Of a DNA stretch of 46,802 bases, positions 33,462 to 44,314 are shown in pieces. Position numbers and translations under genes: made by a program. Each line of letters starts with the position of its first letter. The first letter of the stretch is position 1. The notes under the pieces are model-generated. The model saw nothing but the letters and a program-made list of their open reading frames with translations. It ran no database searches and was not told the origin of the DNA. Source of the stretch: Bacteroidota bacterium. GTDB lineage: Bacteria; Bacteroidota; Ignavibacteria; Kapaibacteriales; UBA2268. The stretch is taken from positions 1-46,802 of the forward strand of contig JAJRTW010000107.1 in NCBI GenBank assembly GCA_024278075.1, given 5' to 3'.

Positions 33462-33540
33462 AATTTACTCCTGATTAATCTTTTTCAGATCTAATATTTC
33501 TCAGCTTTATTAATACCCGGCTACTACAATTATTTCGCAA

Positions 33541-33636
33541 CAATTTATTATGCAATTTATTATGCAATTTATTATGCAATTTATTATGCAATTTATTATG
33601 CAATTTATTATGCAATTTATTATGCAACTTATTATG
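33541..33636. repeat. 12-bp tandem repeat (8 units) reaching into the rplV stop codon
   Basis: Eight units of CAATTTATTATG (the last reads CAACTTATTATG) lie between rpsC and rplV. The rplV stop codon (33632-33634) lies in the last unit. Because the unit is a multiple of three and carries the stop, repeats downstream stay untranslated. Confidence 0.96.
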
Positions 33637-33988
33637 CAACCATACTCTCAGCTACAACAATTGTCAAATGATGAGTACGCTTTCTAATGCGGAAGGCGCG
33701 TCCCATCGGAGCAGGGCGAATTCTTTTCATCGTCGGGCCCTGATTCACCCAACACCCCTTCACTATAATATCCACCTCATCAATATATCCGCCTTCATCC
33801 TTAGTTTTAAAGTTCAAGTTGCCAATGGCAGATCTTAAAACCATTTCGGCATCTTTAGCAGCCATTTTATTCGCAAACCTCAGAATCGTTAAGGCCTCAT
33901 CCGCTCTTTTACCACGTATCATGTCAATCACAAGCCGCATTTTCCGCGGAGATGAACGAATATATTTTTTTAATGCCATTGCTTCCAT
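33632..33988 (-). CDS. rplV: Ribosomal protein L22
   Basis: I favour the start MEAMALKKYIRSSPRKMRL at 33988, which fits family alignments; 33994 and 33979 are also possible. VIDMIRGKRADEALTILRF and KGCWVNQGPTMKRIRPAPMGRAFRIRKRTHHLTIVV form the hairpin loop that lines the exit tunnel. The C terminus (ESMVA) is encoded where a tandem repeat begins. Confidence 0.97.
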   Translation of the reverse strand: MEAMALKKYIRSSPRKMRLVIDMIRGKRADEALTILRFANKMAAKDAEMVLRSAIGNLNFKTKDEGGYIDEVDIIVKGCWVNQGPTMKRIRPAPMGRAFRIRKRTHHLTIVVAESMVA

Positions 33989-34002
33989 TTTCATTATCCT
34001 TT

Positions 34003-34287
34003 TTAATTGCCGGAACGCGCTTCTTTTCTATGGCCCGAATGACCTCTATATAATCTGGTTGGTGAAAATTCACCGAATTTATGCCCAACCATATTCTCGG
34101 TAATATAAACCGGTATAAAATTTTTGCCATTATGAACGGCAATCGTATGCCCGACAAAATCGGGTGTTATAGTCGATGCCCGCGACCATGTTTTAATTAC
34201 TTTCTTTTGGCCGGATTCATTCAATGCGTCGATTTTCCGAAGCAATTTATAATGAATGAATACTCCCTTTTTTAATGAGCGAGACAT
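34003..34287 (-). CDS. rpsS: Ribosomal protein S19
   Basis: The 94-residue 30S-head protein carries [42 protein letters not shown] and [16 protein letters not shown]. It lies between rplB and rplV. Confidence 0.98.
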   Translation of the reverse strand: MSRSLKKGVFIHYKLLRKIDALNESGQKKVIKTWSRASTITPDFVGHTIAVHNGKNFIPVYITENMVGHKFGEFSPTRLYRGHSGHRKEARSGN

Positions 34288-34299
34288 AAGTACCCTACA

Positions 34300-35139
34300 C
34301 TATTTTGAATATTTTGTACGAACAATATATTTATCACTTTTATTCCTTTTCTTGCGAGTTCTAAGCCCTTTGGTATATTTCCCCCAGGGAGTCCTCGGAT
34401 GTTGGCGGCCGCCGCCGGATTTGGATGTGCCTTCGCCACCGCCCATCGGGTGGTCTATCGGGTTCATCGCCATTCCCCTTGTCTGAGGCCTGATGCCCAG
34501 CCAGCGGCTTCTGCCCGCTTTGCCAAGCATAATGTTCTCGTGGTCGGAATTGCCTACGCTGCCAAGCGTTGCATAACAATTATTTGGCACCAGCCGGATT
34601 TCGCCACTCGGCATTTTCAATTGAGCAAACTTCTCGTCCAGGGCAACAAGTTGAATAGTTGTGCCGGCACTTCTGGCAAGCTGCCCGCCCTTGCCCGGTT
34701 TCATTTCCACATTATGAACAAACAACCCAACAGGGATATTCTTCAATGGCAGTGCATTGCCGTCATTATATTCGGCATCCGGACCGGAGATTAGCACATC
34801 GCCAACCTTTACCTTGTTCGGCGCCAGTATATACCGGTATTCGCCATCATCATATTTCAGCAAGGCAATCCTTGCCGACCGGTTCGGGTCATATTCGATG
34901 GTTTCGACTCTGGCAGGCATACCAATTTTATTTCTTTTGAAATCGATAATTCTATATCTGCGCTTGTGTCCGCCCCCGCGATGACGCGATGTAATGCGTC
35001 CGGTATTGTTTCTGCCTCCGGTTCTTTTGATTGGAGCCAGCAATTTCTTGTATGGCTTATCAGTTGTGATTTCGTCGAATTCACTGACTGAATAAAATCT
35101 TGTGCCGGGGGTTATGGGTTTTAATATTCGTAATGCCAT
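34300..35139 (-). CDS. rplB: Ribosomal protein L2
   Basis: The 279-residue protein of the peptidyl-transferase area shows [20 protein letters not shown], the [19 protein letters not shown] loop containing the functionally important His region ([12 protein letters not shown]), and a basic C terminus. It is full length. Confidence 0.98.
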   Translation of the reverse strand: MALRILKPITPGTRFYSVSEFDEITTDKPYKKLLAPIKRTGGRNNTGRITSRHRGGGHKRRYRIIDFKRNKIGMPARVETIEYDPNRSARIALLKYDDGEYRYILAPNKVKVGDVLISGPDAEYNDGNALPLKNIPVGLFVHNVEMKPGKGGQLARSAGTTIQLVALDEKFAQLKMPSGEIRLVPNNCYATLGSVGNSDHENIMLGKAGRSRWLGIRPQTRGMAMNPIDHPMGGGEGTSKSGGGRQHPRTPWGKYTKGLRTRKKRNKSDKYIVRTKYSK

Positions 35140-35185
35140 TTTAAATAATAATTTTTATTTAATAATAGTTTCTAAGTAATAAATA

Positions 35186-35482
35186 TTAGCCTTGCGCTCC
35201 TGATACCAATTCAATGGATTGCCCTTCTTTCAAGGTCACATAGGCCTTTTTGCGCAATTTTGTCCGGCCTGCCTGAGTGCCTGTTTTGGTGAATCTCTTT
35301 TTCAATTTTCCTTTGATCCTTGCCGTTCTAATACTAACTATATTTACTTCGAACATGTCTTCGATGGCTTTTTTAATTTCAATTTTATTAGCATTCGGAG
35401 CAACCTCGAAGATATATTGCCCTTTCTCGGACAACGTCATGGCTTTCTCTGTAATCAAAGGCTTTTTTAATATCTGAAGCAT
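35186..35482 (-). CDS. rplW: Ribosomal protein L23
   Basis: The 98-residue protein at the tunnel exit docks SRP and trigger factor. LKKPLITEKAMTLSEKGQYIF and the Lys-rich loop GKLKKRFTKTGTQAGRTKLRKKAYVTL are typical. Confidence 0.97.
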   Translation of the reverse strand: MLQILKKPLITEKAMTLSEKGQYIFEVAPNANKIEIKKAIEDMFEVNIVSIRTARIKGKLKKRFTKTGTQAGRTKLRKKAYVTLKEGQSIELVSGAQG

Positions 35483-35497
35483 TTTCTCTTCTTAAAT

Positions 35498-36124
35498 TTA
35501 ATTACTAAACGTATTTACAATTTTTTCAACGGCTCCTTTAAAAAGGACGATTTTTTTATGTGATAAAATATCGTAGGTAGTAATTTTATCAGCCTGTGAA
35601 ACGTTTAATTTCTTGATATTCCGCGACGAAAAGAATAATTTTTCATCTACCTCCGGAATCAGCATTAATACTGTCTGGCCATCAAGTTTCAGGTTTTCAA
35701 TAATCTGTGCTATTTCTTTGGTTTTATAATCTCCCACTTTGAAATCTTCAAGCACTATCAAATTCTTTTCCATAGCCCGCACCGAGAGGGCTGATTTCCT
35801 TGCCAGGCGTTTAACTTTTTTCGACAGGTCGATACTGTATTTATGAGGCTTCGGCCCGTGGATAGTCCCGCCGCCAATCCAGATGGGCGAGCGTATTGAG
35901 CCGGCCCTTGCAGTGCCGCGGCCTTTTTGCCTCCAGGGTTTTCTGCCACCGCCTCGCACTTCGCTCTTCACTTTAGTCTTGGCATTTCCCTGGCGCCTGT
36001 GTGCAAGGTACGATACCACTGCCTGGTGCATTGCATTTTCATTCGGTTCAATTGCAAAAACATCGTCTTGCAGTTCAATTTCGCCAGATACCTGGCCGTC
36101 TTTATTATATAATTCAACCTGCAT
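35498..36124 (-). CDS. rplD: Ribosomal protein L4
   Basis: The 208-residue protein has the exit-tunnel loop KSEVRGGGRKPWRQKGRGTAR and SIRSPIWIGGGTIHGPKPHKY. In E. coli L4 represses the S10 operon; no such leader is visible here. Confidence 0.97.
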   Translation of the reverse strand: MQVELYNKDGQVSGEIELQDDVFAIEPNENAMHQAVVSYLAHRRQGNAKTKVKSEVRGGGRKPWRQKGRGTARAGSIRSPIWIGGGTIHGPKPHKYSIDLSKKVKRLARKSALSVRAMEKNLIVLEDFKVGDYKTKEIAQIIENLKLDGQTVLMLIPEVDEKLFFSSRNIKKLNVSQADKITTYDILSHKKIVLFKGAVEKIVNTFSN

Positions 36125-36133
36125 TCTGCTGCC

Positions 36134-36757
36134 TTAATTATTTACTATTTCAACTTGTGTATTTGGCGGCCCGGGGATACATCCTTTTAATACCAGGAGG
36201 TTTCTGTCGGGAATAATATCCACTATTTGAATATTTCTGACCGTCACTCTTTTGCCGCCCATTCTTCCGGCCATTTTGATGCCTTTCATAATCCTCGAAG
36301 GAGAAGAAGACTGGCCAACCGAGCCCGGGTGCCTTTGGCGGTCTTTCTGCCCGTGCGATGCCATGCCAACGCCGCTGAAGTTATAGCGTTTCATTACACC
36401 CTGGAACCCTTTTCCTTTGGAATTGCCCGACACATGCACCAGATCGCCGATTGCAAACTGCTCGACCGTTAGCTTCTGTCCGATTTCATATTCTTTCTTG
36501 GGGTCTCTGAATTCCTTCAATATTCTGGTTGGCTTAACACCTGCCTTATCGAAAGCGCCTTTCCGCGGCTTGGTAATCTTTTTTTCGGAGATTTCTTCAA
36601 AACCAATTTGTATGGCTGCATAACCGTCCTTCTCCATCGTTCTGCGCAGAACCACCGGGCATGGGCCGGCCTCGACCACGGTGCAGGGAATATGCCTGCC
36701 ATCGTCAGAATACAAACTTGTCATGCCTAATTTTCTACCTATAATAGCTGCGTTCAT
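36134..36757 (-). CDS. rplC: Ribosomal protein L3
   Basis: The 207-residue protein starts MNAAIIGRKLGMTSLY. GDLVHVSGNSKGKGFQGVMKRYNFSG is the loop reaching the peptidyl-transferase centre, including the methylated-Gln region; HPGSVGQSSSPSRIMKG follows. It lies 9 bp upstream of rplD. Confidence 0.98.
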   Translation of the reverse strand: MNAAIIGRKLGMTSLYSDDGRHIPCTVVEAGPCPVVLRRTMEKDGYAAIQIGFEEISEKKITKPRKGAFDKAGVKPTRILKEFRDPKKEYEIGQKLTVEQFAIGDLVHVSGNSKGKGFQGVMKRYNFSGVGMASHGQKDRQRHPGSVGQSSSPSRIMKGIKMAGRMGGKRVTVRNIQIVDIIPDRNLLVLKGCIPGPPNTQVEIVNN

Positions 36758-36804
36758 TTTCCCGAAACTCCAATTTAGACTTTAACTTTTCAGACTATAA
36801 CTTG

Positions 36805-37113
36805 TTAGACTTTAACTTCAACATCAACGCCCGCAGGCAGTTCAAGCTTCATAAGGGCATCAACTGTTTTCTGGCTTGAACTAAAAATATCAATTAATCT
36901 TTTATGCACCCTTGTTTCAAACTGCTCGCGTGATTTTTTATCTACGTGCGGCGAACGGTTCACGGTATAGAGCGACCTTCTTGTCGGAAGCGGTATTGGC
37001 CCGGATACCATTGCACCTGTCTGCTTAACAGTTCTCACGATCCTTTCGCCGGATTTGTCGATTAGAATATGATCGTATGATTTTAACTTTATTCTTATTT
37101 TTTGTGTAGCCAC
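36805..37113 (-). CDS. rpsJ: Ribosomal protein S10
   Basis: The 102-residue protein ([51 protein letters not shown]) is a 30S-head component that also binds NusB in antitermination. It is the first gene of the S10 block, directly after tuf. Confidence 0.98.
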   Translation of the reverse strand: MATQKIRIKLKSYDHILIDKSGERIVRTVKQTGAMVSGPIPLPTRRSLYTVNRSPHVDKKSREQFETRVHKRLIDIFSSSQKTVDALMKLELPAGVDVEVKV

Positions 37114-37133
37114 AACATTTTCCTCATAATAAA

Positions 37134-37161
37134 ACCGGCATCGGTGTTTGCCAATGCCGGT
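37134..37161 (-). promoter_or_regulatory. Hairpin between tuf and rpsJ
   Basis: ACCGGCAT and ATGCCGGT form a perfect 8-bp stem, extended by an inner GG/CC pair, between tuf and rpsJ. With no T tract on the minus strand it is more likely an attenuation or RNA-processing site than a strong terminator. It could let tuf be expressed above the ribosomal genes. Confidence 0.5.
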
Positions 37162-37173
37162 ATTAATATAGAA

Positions 37174-38382
37174 TTATTCATCAATCTTTGTTACAACTCC
37201 CGCTCCAACTGTTCTTCCGCCTTCGCGAATAGCAAAGCGCAGGCCTTCGTCCATTGCAACCGGAGTAATCATCTCAATGGATATATCATCTAAGTTGTCG
37301 CCCGGCATAACCATTTCCACGCCATCGGGAAGAGTCAGCGAGCCAGTCACGTCGGTTGTACGGAAATAGAACTGCGGCCTGTATCCACTAAAGAATGGAG
37401 TATGCCGCCCGCCTTCTTCTTTTTTCAATACGTATACCTGAGCATGGAATTTATGGTGAGGCGTAATCGTACCCGGCTTGGAAATTACCATACCTCGCTC
37501 TAATTCGTTTTTGTCGACACCGCGTAGAAGCAAACCAACATTGTCGCCTGCCTGTCCTTCATCAAGAAGTTTTCTGAACATTTCAACACCGGTACAGACT
37601 GTTTTTTTCTGAAGGCCGAAACCAACGATTTCGATTGTATCGCCAACATGAACAATACCGCGCTCTATCCTGCCCGTGCCGACGGTTCCGCGGCCTGTAA
37701 TCGAGAAAACATCCTCAACCGGCATAAGGAACGGACGATCGACATCGCGCTTGGGTGTTGGAATGTATGTGTCAACTTCATGCATTAATTTATAAACGCA
37801 AGCAAGGCGCTCGTCGTCTGTCGAAGTGCCTTCTTCAGCTCCGGCTTCGAGTGCATTGAGTGCCGAACCGGGTACTATCGGGATATCGTCGCCGGGGAAT
37901 TCATAAGAATCCAACAGCTCACGAAGCTCCATTTCGATTAGCTCGAGGAGTTCGGGGTCGGCAATATCAACTTTATTTAAGAAAACAACGATTCTTGGCA
38001 CACCGACCTGGCGTGCAAGCAAGATGTGTTCGCGGGTTTGTGGCATTGGGCCGTCGTCTGCGGCGCAAACAAGGATGGCACCGTCCATCTGTGCTGCACC
38101 TGTAATCATATTTTTAATATAATCAGCGTGGCCCGGGCAGTCCACGTGCGCATAGTGACGGCTTTCTGTTTCATATTCCACGTGAGCTGTAGCAATGGTT
38201 ATACCCCTTGCTTTTTCTTCCGGGGCGTTGTCAATCGAATCGAATGAACGAACTGATGCGCCGCCTTTTTTGGCAAGTGCCATTGTGATAGCTGCTGTCA
38301 GTGTAGTTTTTCCGTGATCAACGTGGCCAATTGTACCAACATTCACGTGTGGTTTCGTACGATCAAATTTCTCCTTAGCCAT
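37174..38382 (-). CDS. tuf: Elongation factor Tu
   Basis: The 402-residue GTPase delivers aminoacyl-tRNA. G motifs: [21 protein letters not shown], and the SAL-equivalent SALNALE. Domain 2 ([14 protein letters not shown]) and domain 3 ([15 protein letters not shown]) are complete. It lies between an EF-G gene and rpsJ. Confidence 0.98.
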   Translation of the reverse strand: MAKEKFDRTKPHVNVGTIGHVDHGKTTLTAAITMALAKKGGASVRSFDSIDNAPEEKARGITIATAHVEYETESRHYAHVDCPGHADYIKNMITGAAQMDGAILVCAADDGPMPQTREHILLARQVGVPRIVVFLNKVDIADPELLELIEMELRELLDSYEFPGDDIPIVPGSALNALEAGAEEGTSTDDERLACVYKLMHEVDTYIPTPKRDVDRPFLMPVEDVFSITGRGTVGTGRIERGIVHVGDTIEIVGFGLQKKTVCTGVEMFRKLLDEGQAGDNVGLLLRGVDKNELERGMVISKPGTITPHHKFHAQVYVLKKEEGGRHTPFFSGYRPQFYFRTTDVTGSLTLPDGVEMVMPGDNLDDISIEMITPVAMDEGLRFAIREGGRTVGAGVVTKIDE

Positions 38383-38491
38383 TTTTTGCTCCTTTTGTTG
38401 CTAATAGAAATTACTAAATAAAATTAATGCTTTTTTAAATCTATTGTATTTACTATTGTACTAATATCTTTTATCGTATTAATATCATTGT

Positions 38492-40558
38492 TTAATAATT
38501 CGGCTCTTTTAACAAAGCCTGTTCGTAATGAGAAAAAACCATTGTGTAGCTTGCTCTTCCCTGGCTGACGGATCTTAATCTTGTTACATATCCGAACATT
38601 TCAGATAGCGGAGCCGAACTTTTAACCACTTGCAACTGTCCTCGTTGGGTTATCCCTTCTATTTTGCCCCTTCGGGAATTAAGGTCGGCAATAATATCGC
38701 CTACATATTCTTCCGGAGAGACTACTTCAATTTCAAAAAACGGCTCTAACAATACCGGGCCGGCTGCCCTGCAGGCTTCTTTCACAGCGATATTAGCTGC
38801 TATTTGAAAGCCAAGCTCTGTTGATATTTCCGAATCATAATCCGCATAGGTTATGACTGCGGTTACATCTACTGCCGGATAGCCCAAAGGGCCAACCAAT
38901 AGTGCATCGCGAACCCCTTTTTCGATTGCCAAAATTAAGTGCTTGGAGTGCTTGGGGAGATCGCAGTTTTTGATCGCTCTCTGAATTATAATTCCGCTGC
39001 CACGCTCGGATGGAGTAATTTCAATTTCCACTTTGCCGTATTGATTCTTGCCGGCTACCTGGTTGTCAAATTCGCCTGTCCGCTTAATCGTATCGGTTAT
39101 AGTTTCGCGGTAAGCCACTTGCGGCTTGCCCACTTTAACCGGCATATTAAATTCTCTTTTCAGCCTGTCCACGATTATTTCGAGGTGAAGTTCGCCCACT
39201 CCGCTGATTATCGTCTGCCCGCTTTCATCGTCTATTTTGTACTTGAACGTCGGGTCTTCCTCGGTTAGCTTCTGCAGCAAGCCGGACAATTTATCCTGAT
39301 CGGCTAAGGTTTTCGCTTCCACCGCCTGATTGATGACCGGCTCGGCAAATTGAATTTTCTCAAATATTATTTTATGCTTCGGATCGCATAAAGTATCGCC
39401 GGTGCGGGTGAACCTCAAAGATGGCAAAGCAACAATATCACCTGCGAAAGCTTCCCTGATTTCGTCCCTTTTATTGGAGTGCATTTCCAGCACCTTCAAT
39501 ATCTTTTCCTTTTTTCCCACAGCTGGGTTTTCGACTGATTTCCCCACACTCAGTGTTCCTGAATATATCCTGATAAATACTACTTTACCAACATAGGGGT
39601 CGGAAATAATCTTAAAAGCAAGTGCCGAAAACGGCTCGTCGTCTTTGGGTTTTCTTATCAGCTTTTTTTGGCCGTCCTCAATATCATAGCCTTCGTAATA
39701 TTCAATTTCATCGGGCGAAGGCAGATAATCAATCACAGCATCAAGCAATGGCTGAACGCCAATGTTCTTGAGAGATGAACCGCATAGAACCGGAACGATG
39801 CTTAAATCATGAACACCCTTTTTAATTGCATTTTTTATCTCATGGCCTGCTAACGTTTCGCCTTCAAGATATTTTTCGAGCAAATCGTCATCAAGCTCTG
39901 CAACCGATTCGAGCATTTGCGATCGATAGCTTGCGGCTGTTTCTTTGTATTCATCCGGAATTTCTTCCTCTACAAAATTAAATCCCTGTGTTTGCTGATC
40001 GAAAAACAGCGCCTTCATCGTTATCAAATCAATGATTCCAACAAAAGCATCTTCAGCACCCATTGGGATTTGAACAGCCACCGGATTAGCATTCAGTTTG
40101 CTGCGGACCATGGCGAGTACATTTTCAAAATCCGCACCCATCCTGTCCAATTTATTTATAAATGCAATCCTCGGCACATCATACATATCCGCCTGATGCC
40201 ATACTGTTTCGGATTGGGGCTCCACCCCGCCAACACAGCAGAACAACGCAATAGCTCCGTCCAAGACTCTAAGAGACCTCTGAACTTCAGCCGTGAAATC
40301 CACATGGCCCGGGGTGTCGATTATATTAATCCGGTGCTTATTCCATATACATGGAGTGGCAGCGGAGGTAATCGTTATCCCTCGCTCTTTTTCCTGCTCC
40401 ATATAATCCATGAAAGCAGTTCCGTCGTCCACCTGCCCAATTTTGTGCAGATAGCCGGAATAAAAGAGCATCCGTTCCGTCGTGGTTGTCTTGCCGGCAT
40501 CAATGTGAGCCATAATGCCGATATTTCGGATTTTAGATATTGGGACTGACCGTGGCAT
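38492..40558 (-). CDS. fusA: Elongation factor G, spdEFG2/mtEFG2-like
   Basis: The 688-residue five-domain GTPase has G1 [17 protein letters not shown]2 [10 protein letters not shown]3 DTPGHVDF and G4 [10 protein letters not shown]. The N terminus [20 protein letters not shown] with [24 protein letters not shown] resembles the EF-G2 group of spirochaetes, planctomycetes and mitochondria, where the protein is specialised for ribosome recycling. The assignment to that group is from recognised sequence style, not a tree. It is downstream of rpsG and upstream of tuf. A second EF-G gene lies upstream of rpsL. Confidence 0.9.
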   Translation of the reverse strand: MPRSVPISKIRNIGIMAHIDAGKTTTTERMLFYSGYLHKIGQVDDGTAFMDYMEQEKERGITITSAATPCIWNKHRINIIDTPGHVDFTAEVQRSLRVLDGAIALFCCVGGVEPQSETVWHQADMYDVPRIAFINKLDRMGADFENVLAMVRSKLNANPVAVQIPMGAEDAFVGIIDLITMKALFFDQQTQGFNFVEEEIPDEYKETAASYRSQMLESVAELDDDLLEKYLEGETLAGHEIKNAIKKGVHDLSIVPVLCGSSLKNIGVQPLLDAVIDYLPSPDEIEYYEGYDIEDGQKKLIRKPKDDEPFSALAFKIISDPYVGKVVFIRIYSGTLSVGKSVENPAVGKKEKILKVLEMHSNKRDEIREAFAGDIVALPSLRFTRTGDTLCDPKHKIIFEKIQFAEPVINQAVEAKTLADQDKLSGLLQKLTEEDPTFKYKIDDESGQTIISGVGELHLEIIVDRLKREFNMPVKVGKPQVAYRETITDTIKRTGEFDNQVAGKNQYGKVEIEITPSERGSGIIIQRAIKNCDLPKHSKHLILAIEKGVRDALLVGPLGYPAVDVTAVITYADYDSEISTELGFQIAANIAVKEACRAAGPVLLEPFFEIEVVSPEEYVGDIIADLNSRRGKIEGITQRGQLQVVKSSAPLSEMFGYVTRLRSVSQGRASYTMVFSHYEQALLKEPNY

Positions 40559-40600
40559 AATTACACTGTCAGATTTTTTCTATTAACAAAGAACAATATT

Positions 40601-40645
40601 TTATATACTAATTTATTATATACTAATTTATTATATACTAATTTA
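40601..40645. repeat. 15-bp tandem repeat (3 units) upstream of fusA
   Basis: TTATATACTAATTTA occurs three times in a row, with a partial fourth (TTATATACTAA) at 40658-40668, in the rpsG-fusA spacer. Confidence 0.93.
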
Positions 40646-40675
40646 TTTTCTATCATCTTATATACTAACATCTTA

Positions 40676-41143
40676 TCACCATTTAAAATGAGCAAAAGCC
40701 TTATTGGCTTCGGCCATGCGGTGAATATCATCACGTTTCTTCACACTCGACCCCTCGCCTTTGGCAGCAGCCATCAGCTCGGAAGCAAGTTTCATAGTCA
40801 TCGACTTATCACGCCTTTGCTTAGAATAAGTTTTTATCCATCGGATAGCCAGCGCCATACGCCTTTCCTCACGCACTTCTACCGGCACCTGGTATGTGGC
40901 ACCGCCAACACGCCGCGAGCGAACTTCAAGAACGGGCATTACATTGGACAATGCCTTGCGAAACACACTCAATGGTTCTTCTTCGGTTTTGGCATGAATA
41001 ATATCAAAGGCATCATACACAATTTTTCTTGCCGTGCTTTTCTTTCCGTCTAACATTATATTATTAACGAACCGCGAAACAATCTTGTCGTTATATTTCG
41101 GATCCGGTTCTGCGTGGCGCTTCTCTGCTCTTTTTTTTCTCAT
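40676..41143 (-). CDS. rpsG: Ribosomal protein S7
   Basis: The 155-residue 30S-head assembly protein carries MRKKRAEKRHAEPDPKYND, VRSRRVGGATYQVPVEVR, and the C-terminal RMAEANKAFAHFKW. It lies downstream of rpsL with a 98-bp spacer holding a 16-bp duplication. Confidence 0.98.
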   Translation of the reverse strand: MRKKRAEKRHAEPDPKYNDKIVSRFVNNIMLDGKKSTARKIVYDAFDIIHAKTEEEPLSVFRKALSNVMPVLEVRSRRVGGATYQVPVEVREERRMALAIRWIKTYSKQRRDKSMTMKLASELMAAAKGEGSSVKKRDDIHRMAEANKAFAHFKW

Positions 41144-41160
41144 TACAATCGCTGGGTTTT

Positions 41161-41192
41161 ATTTGTCTTTTAAATTATTTGTCTTTTAAATT
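41161..41192. repeat. 16-bp tandem duplication in the rpsL-rpsG spacer
   Basis: ATTTGTCTTTTAAATT occurs twice without mismatch. Confidence 0.9.
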
Positions 41193-41241
41193 ATTTTTTT
41201 GGAAACTTATTCAATGGCTAAAACTATGATTCGAATTTCAA

Positions 41242-41616
41242 CTATTTCTTCGGCCTTTTAGAGCCGTATTTCGACCTGCCCTGGTTGCGGCCTTCAACGC
41301 CCTGCGTGTCGGCGGTTCCGCGAATCACATGATAGCGGACACCCGGAAGGTCTTTAATTCTGCCGCCCCTGACATATACTATGGAGTGTTCCTGAAGGTT
41401 ATGCCCCTCGCCCGGGATATAAGCCGTCACCTCAAAGCCGGATGTAAGCCTGACACGTGCAACCTTACGCATTGCCGAGTTTGGCTTCTTGGGCGTGGTC
41501 GTATATACTCTGGTACATACCCCCCGCCGCTGCGGGCATGAATTCAAAGCAGGCGAACTGCTTTTCTTCTTCGTTACTTTTCGTCCCTTTCGCACTAACT
41601 GATTAATCGTCGGCAC
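41242..41616 (-). CDS. rpsL: Ribosomal protein S12
   Basis: The 124-residue decoding-centre protein carries [20 protein letters not shown] and [21 protein letters not shown] (containing the Lys that is the classic streptomycin site, present as the sensitive Lys), then [28 protein letters not shown]. No resistance substitution is evident. Confidence 0.98.
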   Translation of the reverse strand: MPTINQLVRKGRKVTKKKSSSPALNSCPQRRGVCTRVYTTTPKKPNSAMRKVARVRLTSGFEVTAYIPGEGHNLQEHSIVYVRGGRIKDLPGVRYHVIRGTADTQGVEGRNQGRSKYGSKRPKK

Positions 41617-41714
41617 TCATTTTCTCCATTTAATAGATATTCGTTGTCGAAACGTTAAGAGCTTACAAAATTAGTGAATAATCTCTTAATAGTCAAATAA
41701 TTTAATAATTAATT

Positions 41715-43805
41715 TTATTTATTTAACTTCCTTTCCTTGTATTCCTCAATGATTTCTTCCTGCACACTCTTCGGAACGCGAGAGTAACGCAGAAATTCCA
41801 TTGTGAATTCGCCTTTGCCCTGAGTGCTGCTCCGCAGGTCGGTGGAATACCCAAACATTTCCTTCAGGGGAATTTCCGCATCAATTGTTACATATCCGGA
41901 GTCGACCTGAGTATTAATAATAATCCCACGCCGCTGGTTGATCTGGCCAATTGCCACGCCCTGGAATTCCTCCGGTGCCGATGTTTCAAGCTTCATCACA
42001 GGTTCTAAAATCACAGGGGCGGCCTTGTGCATAATTTCCCTAATCACACTTTTGGCGGCCGTCTTGAAGGCCAAATCCGATGAATCCACCGGATGGTGCT
42101 GCCCGTCGTTAAGCACTACCTTGATGCCAACCACCGGCCTTTCTATCAGTACGCCCTGCCGCAGCTGTTCCTGAAAGCCCTTGTCGCACGAAGGGATATA
42201 TTCCCTCGGTATTGCGCCGCCGGTAATCTTATTCTCGAACTCATAGGGTTCGGCGGCGTCTAATGGCAAGGGTTCGATTGATCCGGCAATTCTGGCAAAT
42301 TGGCCCGAGCCGCCGGTTTGTTTCTTGTGGGTATAATTAAACGATATGCTTTTTGTGATTGCTTCGCGATATGCAACTTTGGGCTGGCCGACTACGACTT
42401 CGCAATTATATTCCCTTGCAATTCTCTCCACATAAATCTCCAAATGAAGCTCGCCCATGCCTTTCATTATCGTATCGCCGGATTCCTCGTCCCGCCCGAC
42501 TCTGAAGGTTGGGTCTTCCTTTTGGAACCGGTTCAGCGCCTTGGAGAAATTCACCCTCGAGGCCTTATCCTTTGGATTAATCGACAGCTCGATCACCGAG
42601 TTTGGCACATAGATAGAAGTCATGGAATAATTCACCCGCCCATCGGTAAACGTATCGCCCGAAGAGCAGTCTACGCCAAACATAGCAACGATGTCGCCTG
42701 CAAGGGCTTCTTCAATATCGTTCATTTCATCGGCGTGCATTCGGACAAGGCGCGGCACTTTTATCTTCTTGCCGGTTTTTACATTTATTATATTATCACC
42801 CTTGCGAAGCCTGCCCTGGTATATCCTCATATATGTAAGTTGTCCGTATTGGCCTTCCTCCAGCTTGAATGCAAGTGCAACGGTCGGCTTGTCGGGGTTG
42901 GTTTCTATTTCAACTTTTTCTTCCGAATTATCACGGTCCAGGGCATGATTCGAGATGTCGGACGGGCAGGGCAGCAAATCGCAAATGCCGTCCAACAGCG
43001 TCTGAATGCCTTTGTTCTGCTTGGCAGTGCCAACGAAAACGGGTGTGATATGTAGATTTTTTGTTTGCTTGCGCAGCACCGGCAGCATTTCGTCTTTTGA
43101 TACTTCGCCGTCTTCAAGGAATTTTTCTGCTATATTGTCGTCAAAATCGGCCAGGGTTTCGACAATCATGAGCCTTCTCTTCCTGGCTTCATCTATCAAA
43201 TGCGCAGGAATATCATCTTTGCGAATAATTTCGCCATTGTCCCCATCATAATAAACAGCCTTCATATCAAGAAGGTCCACCACACCTTTGAAATTATCCT
43301 CGAGGCCAATCGGCATTGTCAGCAGAACCGGACGGTGATAAAGCTTCTCCTCGAGCTGCTTTACTACTTTATCTGGATTGGCGCCCGAGCGGTCAACCTT
43401 ATTAATAAATGCGATTCTCGGCACGCTGTATCTCCGCATCTGGCGTTCCACCGTGATAGACTGGCTCTGCACCCCTGCAACGCCGCACAGCACCAGCACC
43501 GCACCATCAAGGACACGCAATGCACGCTCAACTTCAACAGTGAAGTCAATATGCCCGGGCGTATCGATAAGATTCAGCACATAATCCTTCCATTCGCAAT
43601 AAGTTGCAGCGGATTGAATGGTAATGCCTTTTTCCTTTTCGAGGTCCATCGAATCCATAGTCGGCCCGGAGCCGGTCTTGCTTCGGACTTCAATCATTTG
43701 GTGAATCCGTCCGGTATAGAATAAAATTCGCTCGCTTAGGGTTGTTTTGCCGGAATCGATATGGGCCACTATCCCAATATTTCTGAGTCTCGATATGTCT
43801 GTCAT
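41715..43805 (-). CDS. fusA: Elongation factor G, spdEFG1/mtEFG1-like
   Basis: The 696-residue EF-G paralogue has G1 [16 protein letters not shown], then [44 protein letters not shown]3 DTPGHIDF and G4 [37 protein letters not shown] and domain [13 protein letters not shown] are hallmarks of the EF-G1 group seen in mitochondria, spirochaetes and planctomycetes, which performs translocation. It appears to be the first gene of the translation cluster, upstream of rpsL, so its promoter should lie in 43806-43900. Confidence 0.9.
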   Translation of the reverse strand: MTDISRLRNIGIVAHIDSGKTTLSERILFYTGRIHQMIEVRSKTGSGPTMDSMDLEKEKGITIQSAATYCEWKDYVLNLIDTPGHIDFTVEVERALRVLDGAVLVLCGVAGVQSQSITVERQMRRYSVPRIAFINKVDRSGANPDKVVKQLEEKLYHRPVLLTMPIGLEDNFKGVVDLLDMKAVYYDGDNGEIIRKDDIPAHLIDEARKRRLMIVETLADFDDNIAEKFLEDGEVSKDEMLPVLRKQTKNLHITPVFVGTAKQNKGIQTLLDGICDLLPCPSDISNHALDRDNSEEKVEIETNPDKPTVALAFKLEEGQYGQLTYMRIYQGRLRKGDNIINVKTGKKIKVPRLVRMHADEMNDIEEALAGDIVAMFGVDCSSGDTFTDGRVNYSMTSIYVPNSVIELSINPKDKASRVNFSKALNRFQKEDPTFRVGRDEESGDTIMKGMGELHLEIYVERIAREYNCEVVVGQPKVAYREAITKSISFNYTHKKQTGGSGQFARIAGSIEPLPLDAAEPYEFENKITGGAIPREYIPSCDKGFQEQLRQGVLIERPVVGIKVVLNDGQHHPVDSSDLAFKTAAKSVIREIMHKAAPVILEPVMKLETSAPEEFQGVAIGQINQRRGIIINTQVDSGYVTIDAEIPLKEMFGYSTDLRSSTQGKGEFTMEFLRYSRVPKSVQEEIIEEYKERKLNK

Positions 43806-44314
43806 GATAAAAACATTCTTAAATGTAATGATAAATAATAATTAATAAAAATAATAAGGAATCACTAATATAGTGAAACTAATAATATATGCACATTGAA
43901 TTACACAGAAATAATAAAACGATTATATTTAATCTATATTTTATTACTAAAATAGAATTAATAAAGCTATTACCGGCTATCCTTATTATAATAAGCAGGA
44001 AGTATTTTATGGCAATCGAGACAGGCCATCGGGGAATTATTTATTGAAACTTCTGAAAAATAGGGGAATTGTCATTTTTAACCCTTCGACTGAGTTTATC
44101 CTGTGTTCATGCGGCTTCTAAATTCTTCACTCCACTCGATTACGCTCTGAATGACACTCATCACCCAAACTCTTGTGCAATAATGACAGCTAAACTCGAA
44201 TTTTTCCGCAAGTCTATATATTTATGAAATATTCCTTTTCAATTCCCTTTTTTCGTATATTTAACAATCCGTTAAATAGGTAATTAACTATTTCCCAATA
44301 AATTCTAAAACAAC
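43806..44314. other. 509-bp gene-free divergent region
   Basis: It separates the minus-strand translation cluster from the plus-strand oxidoreductase genes and should contain both promoters. It is very AT-rich with no clear -35/-10 pair that I would defend. One dispersed element (44049-44213) lies in it. No RNA gene is recognised. Confidence 0.6.
44049..44213. mobile_element. Short copy of the ACTTCTGAAAAAT-ended GTCATTC element
   Basis: The left end ACTTCTGAAAAATAG followed by GGAATTGTCATTTTTA, and the right end AATGACAGCTAAACTCGAATTTTTCCGCAAGT, parallel 17596-17856 (left ends identical for 15 bp). The middle keeps GTGTTCATGCGGCTTCT and CTGAATGACAC, also in that copy. It looks like the same family with an internal deletion. 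Confidence 0.75.

Noticed and set aside
33541-33636. Possible CRISPR-like array
   Set aside because: The 12-bp units are directly adjacent with no spacers and no cas genes nearby; it is a simple tandem repeat.
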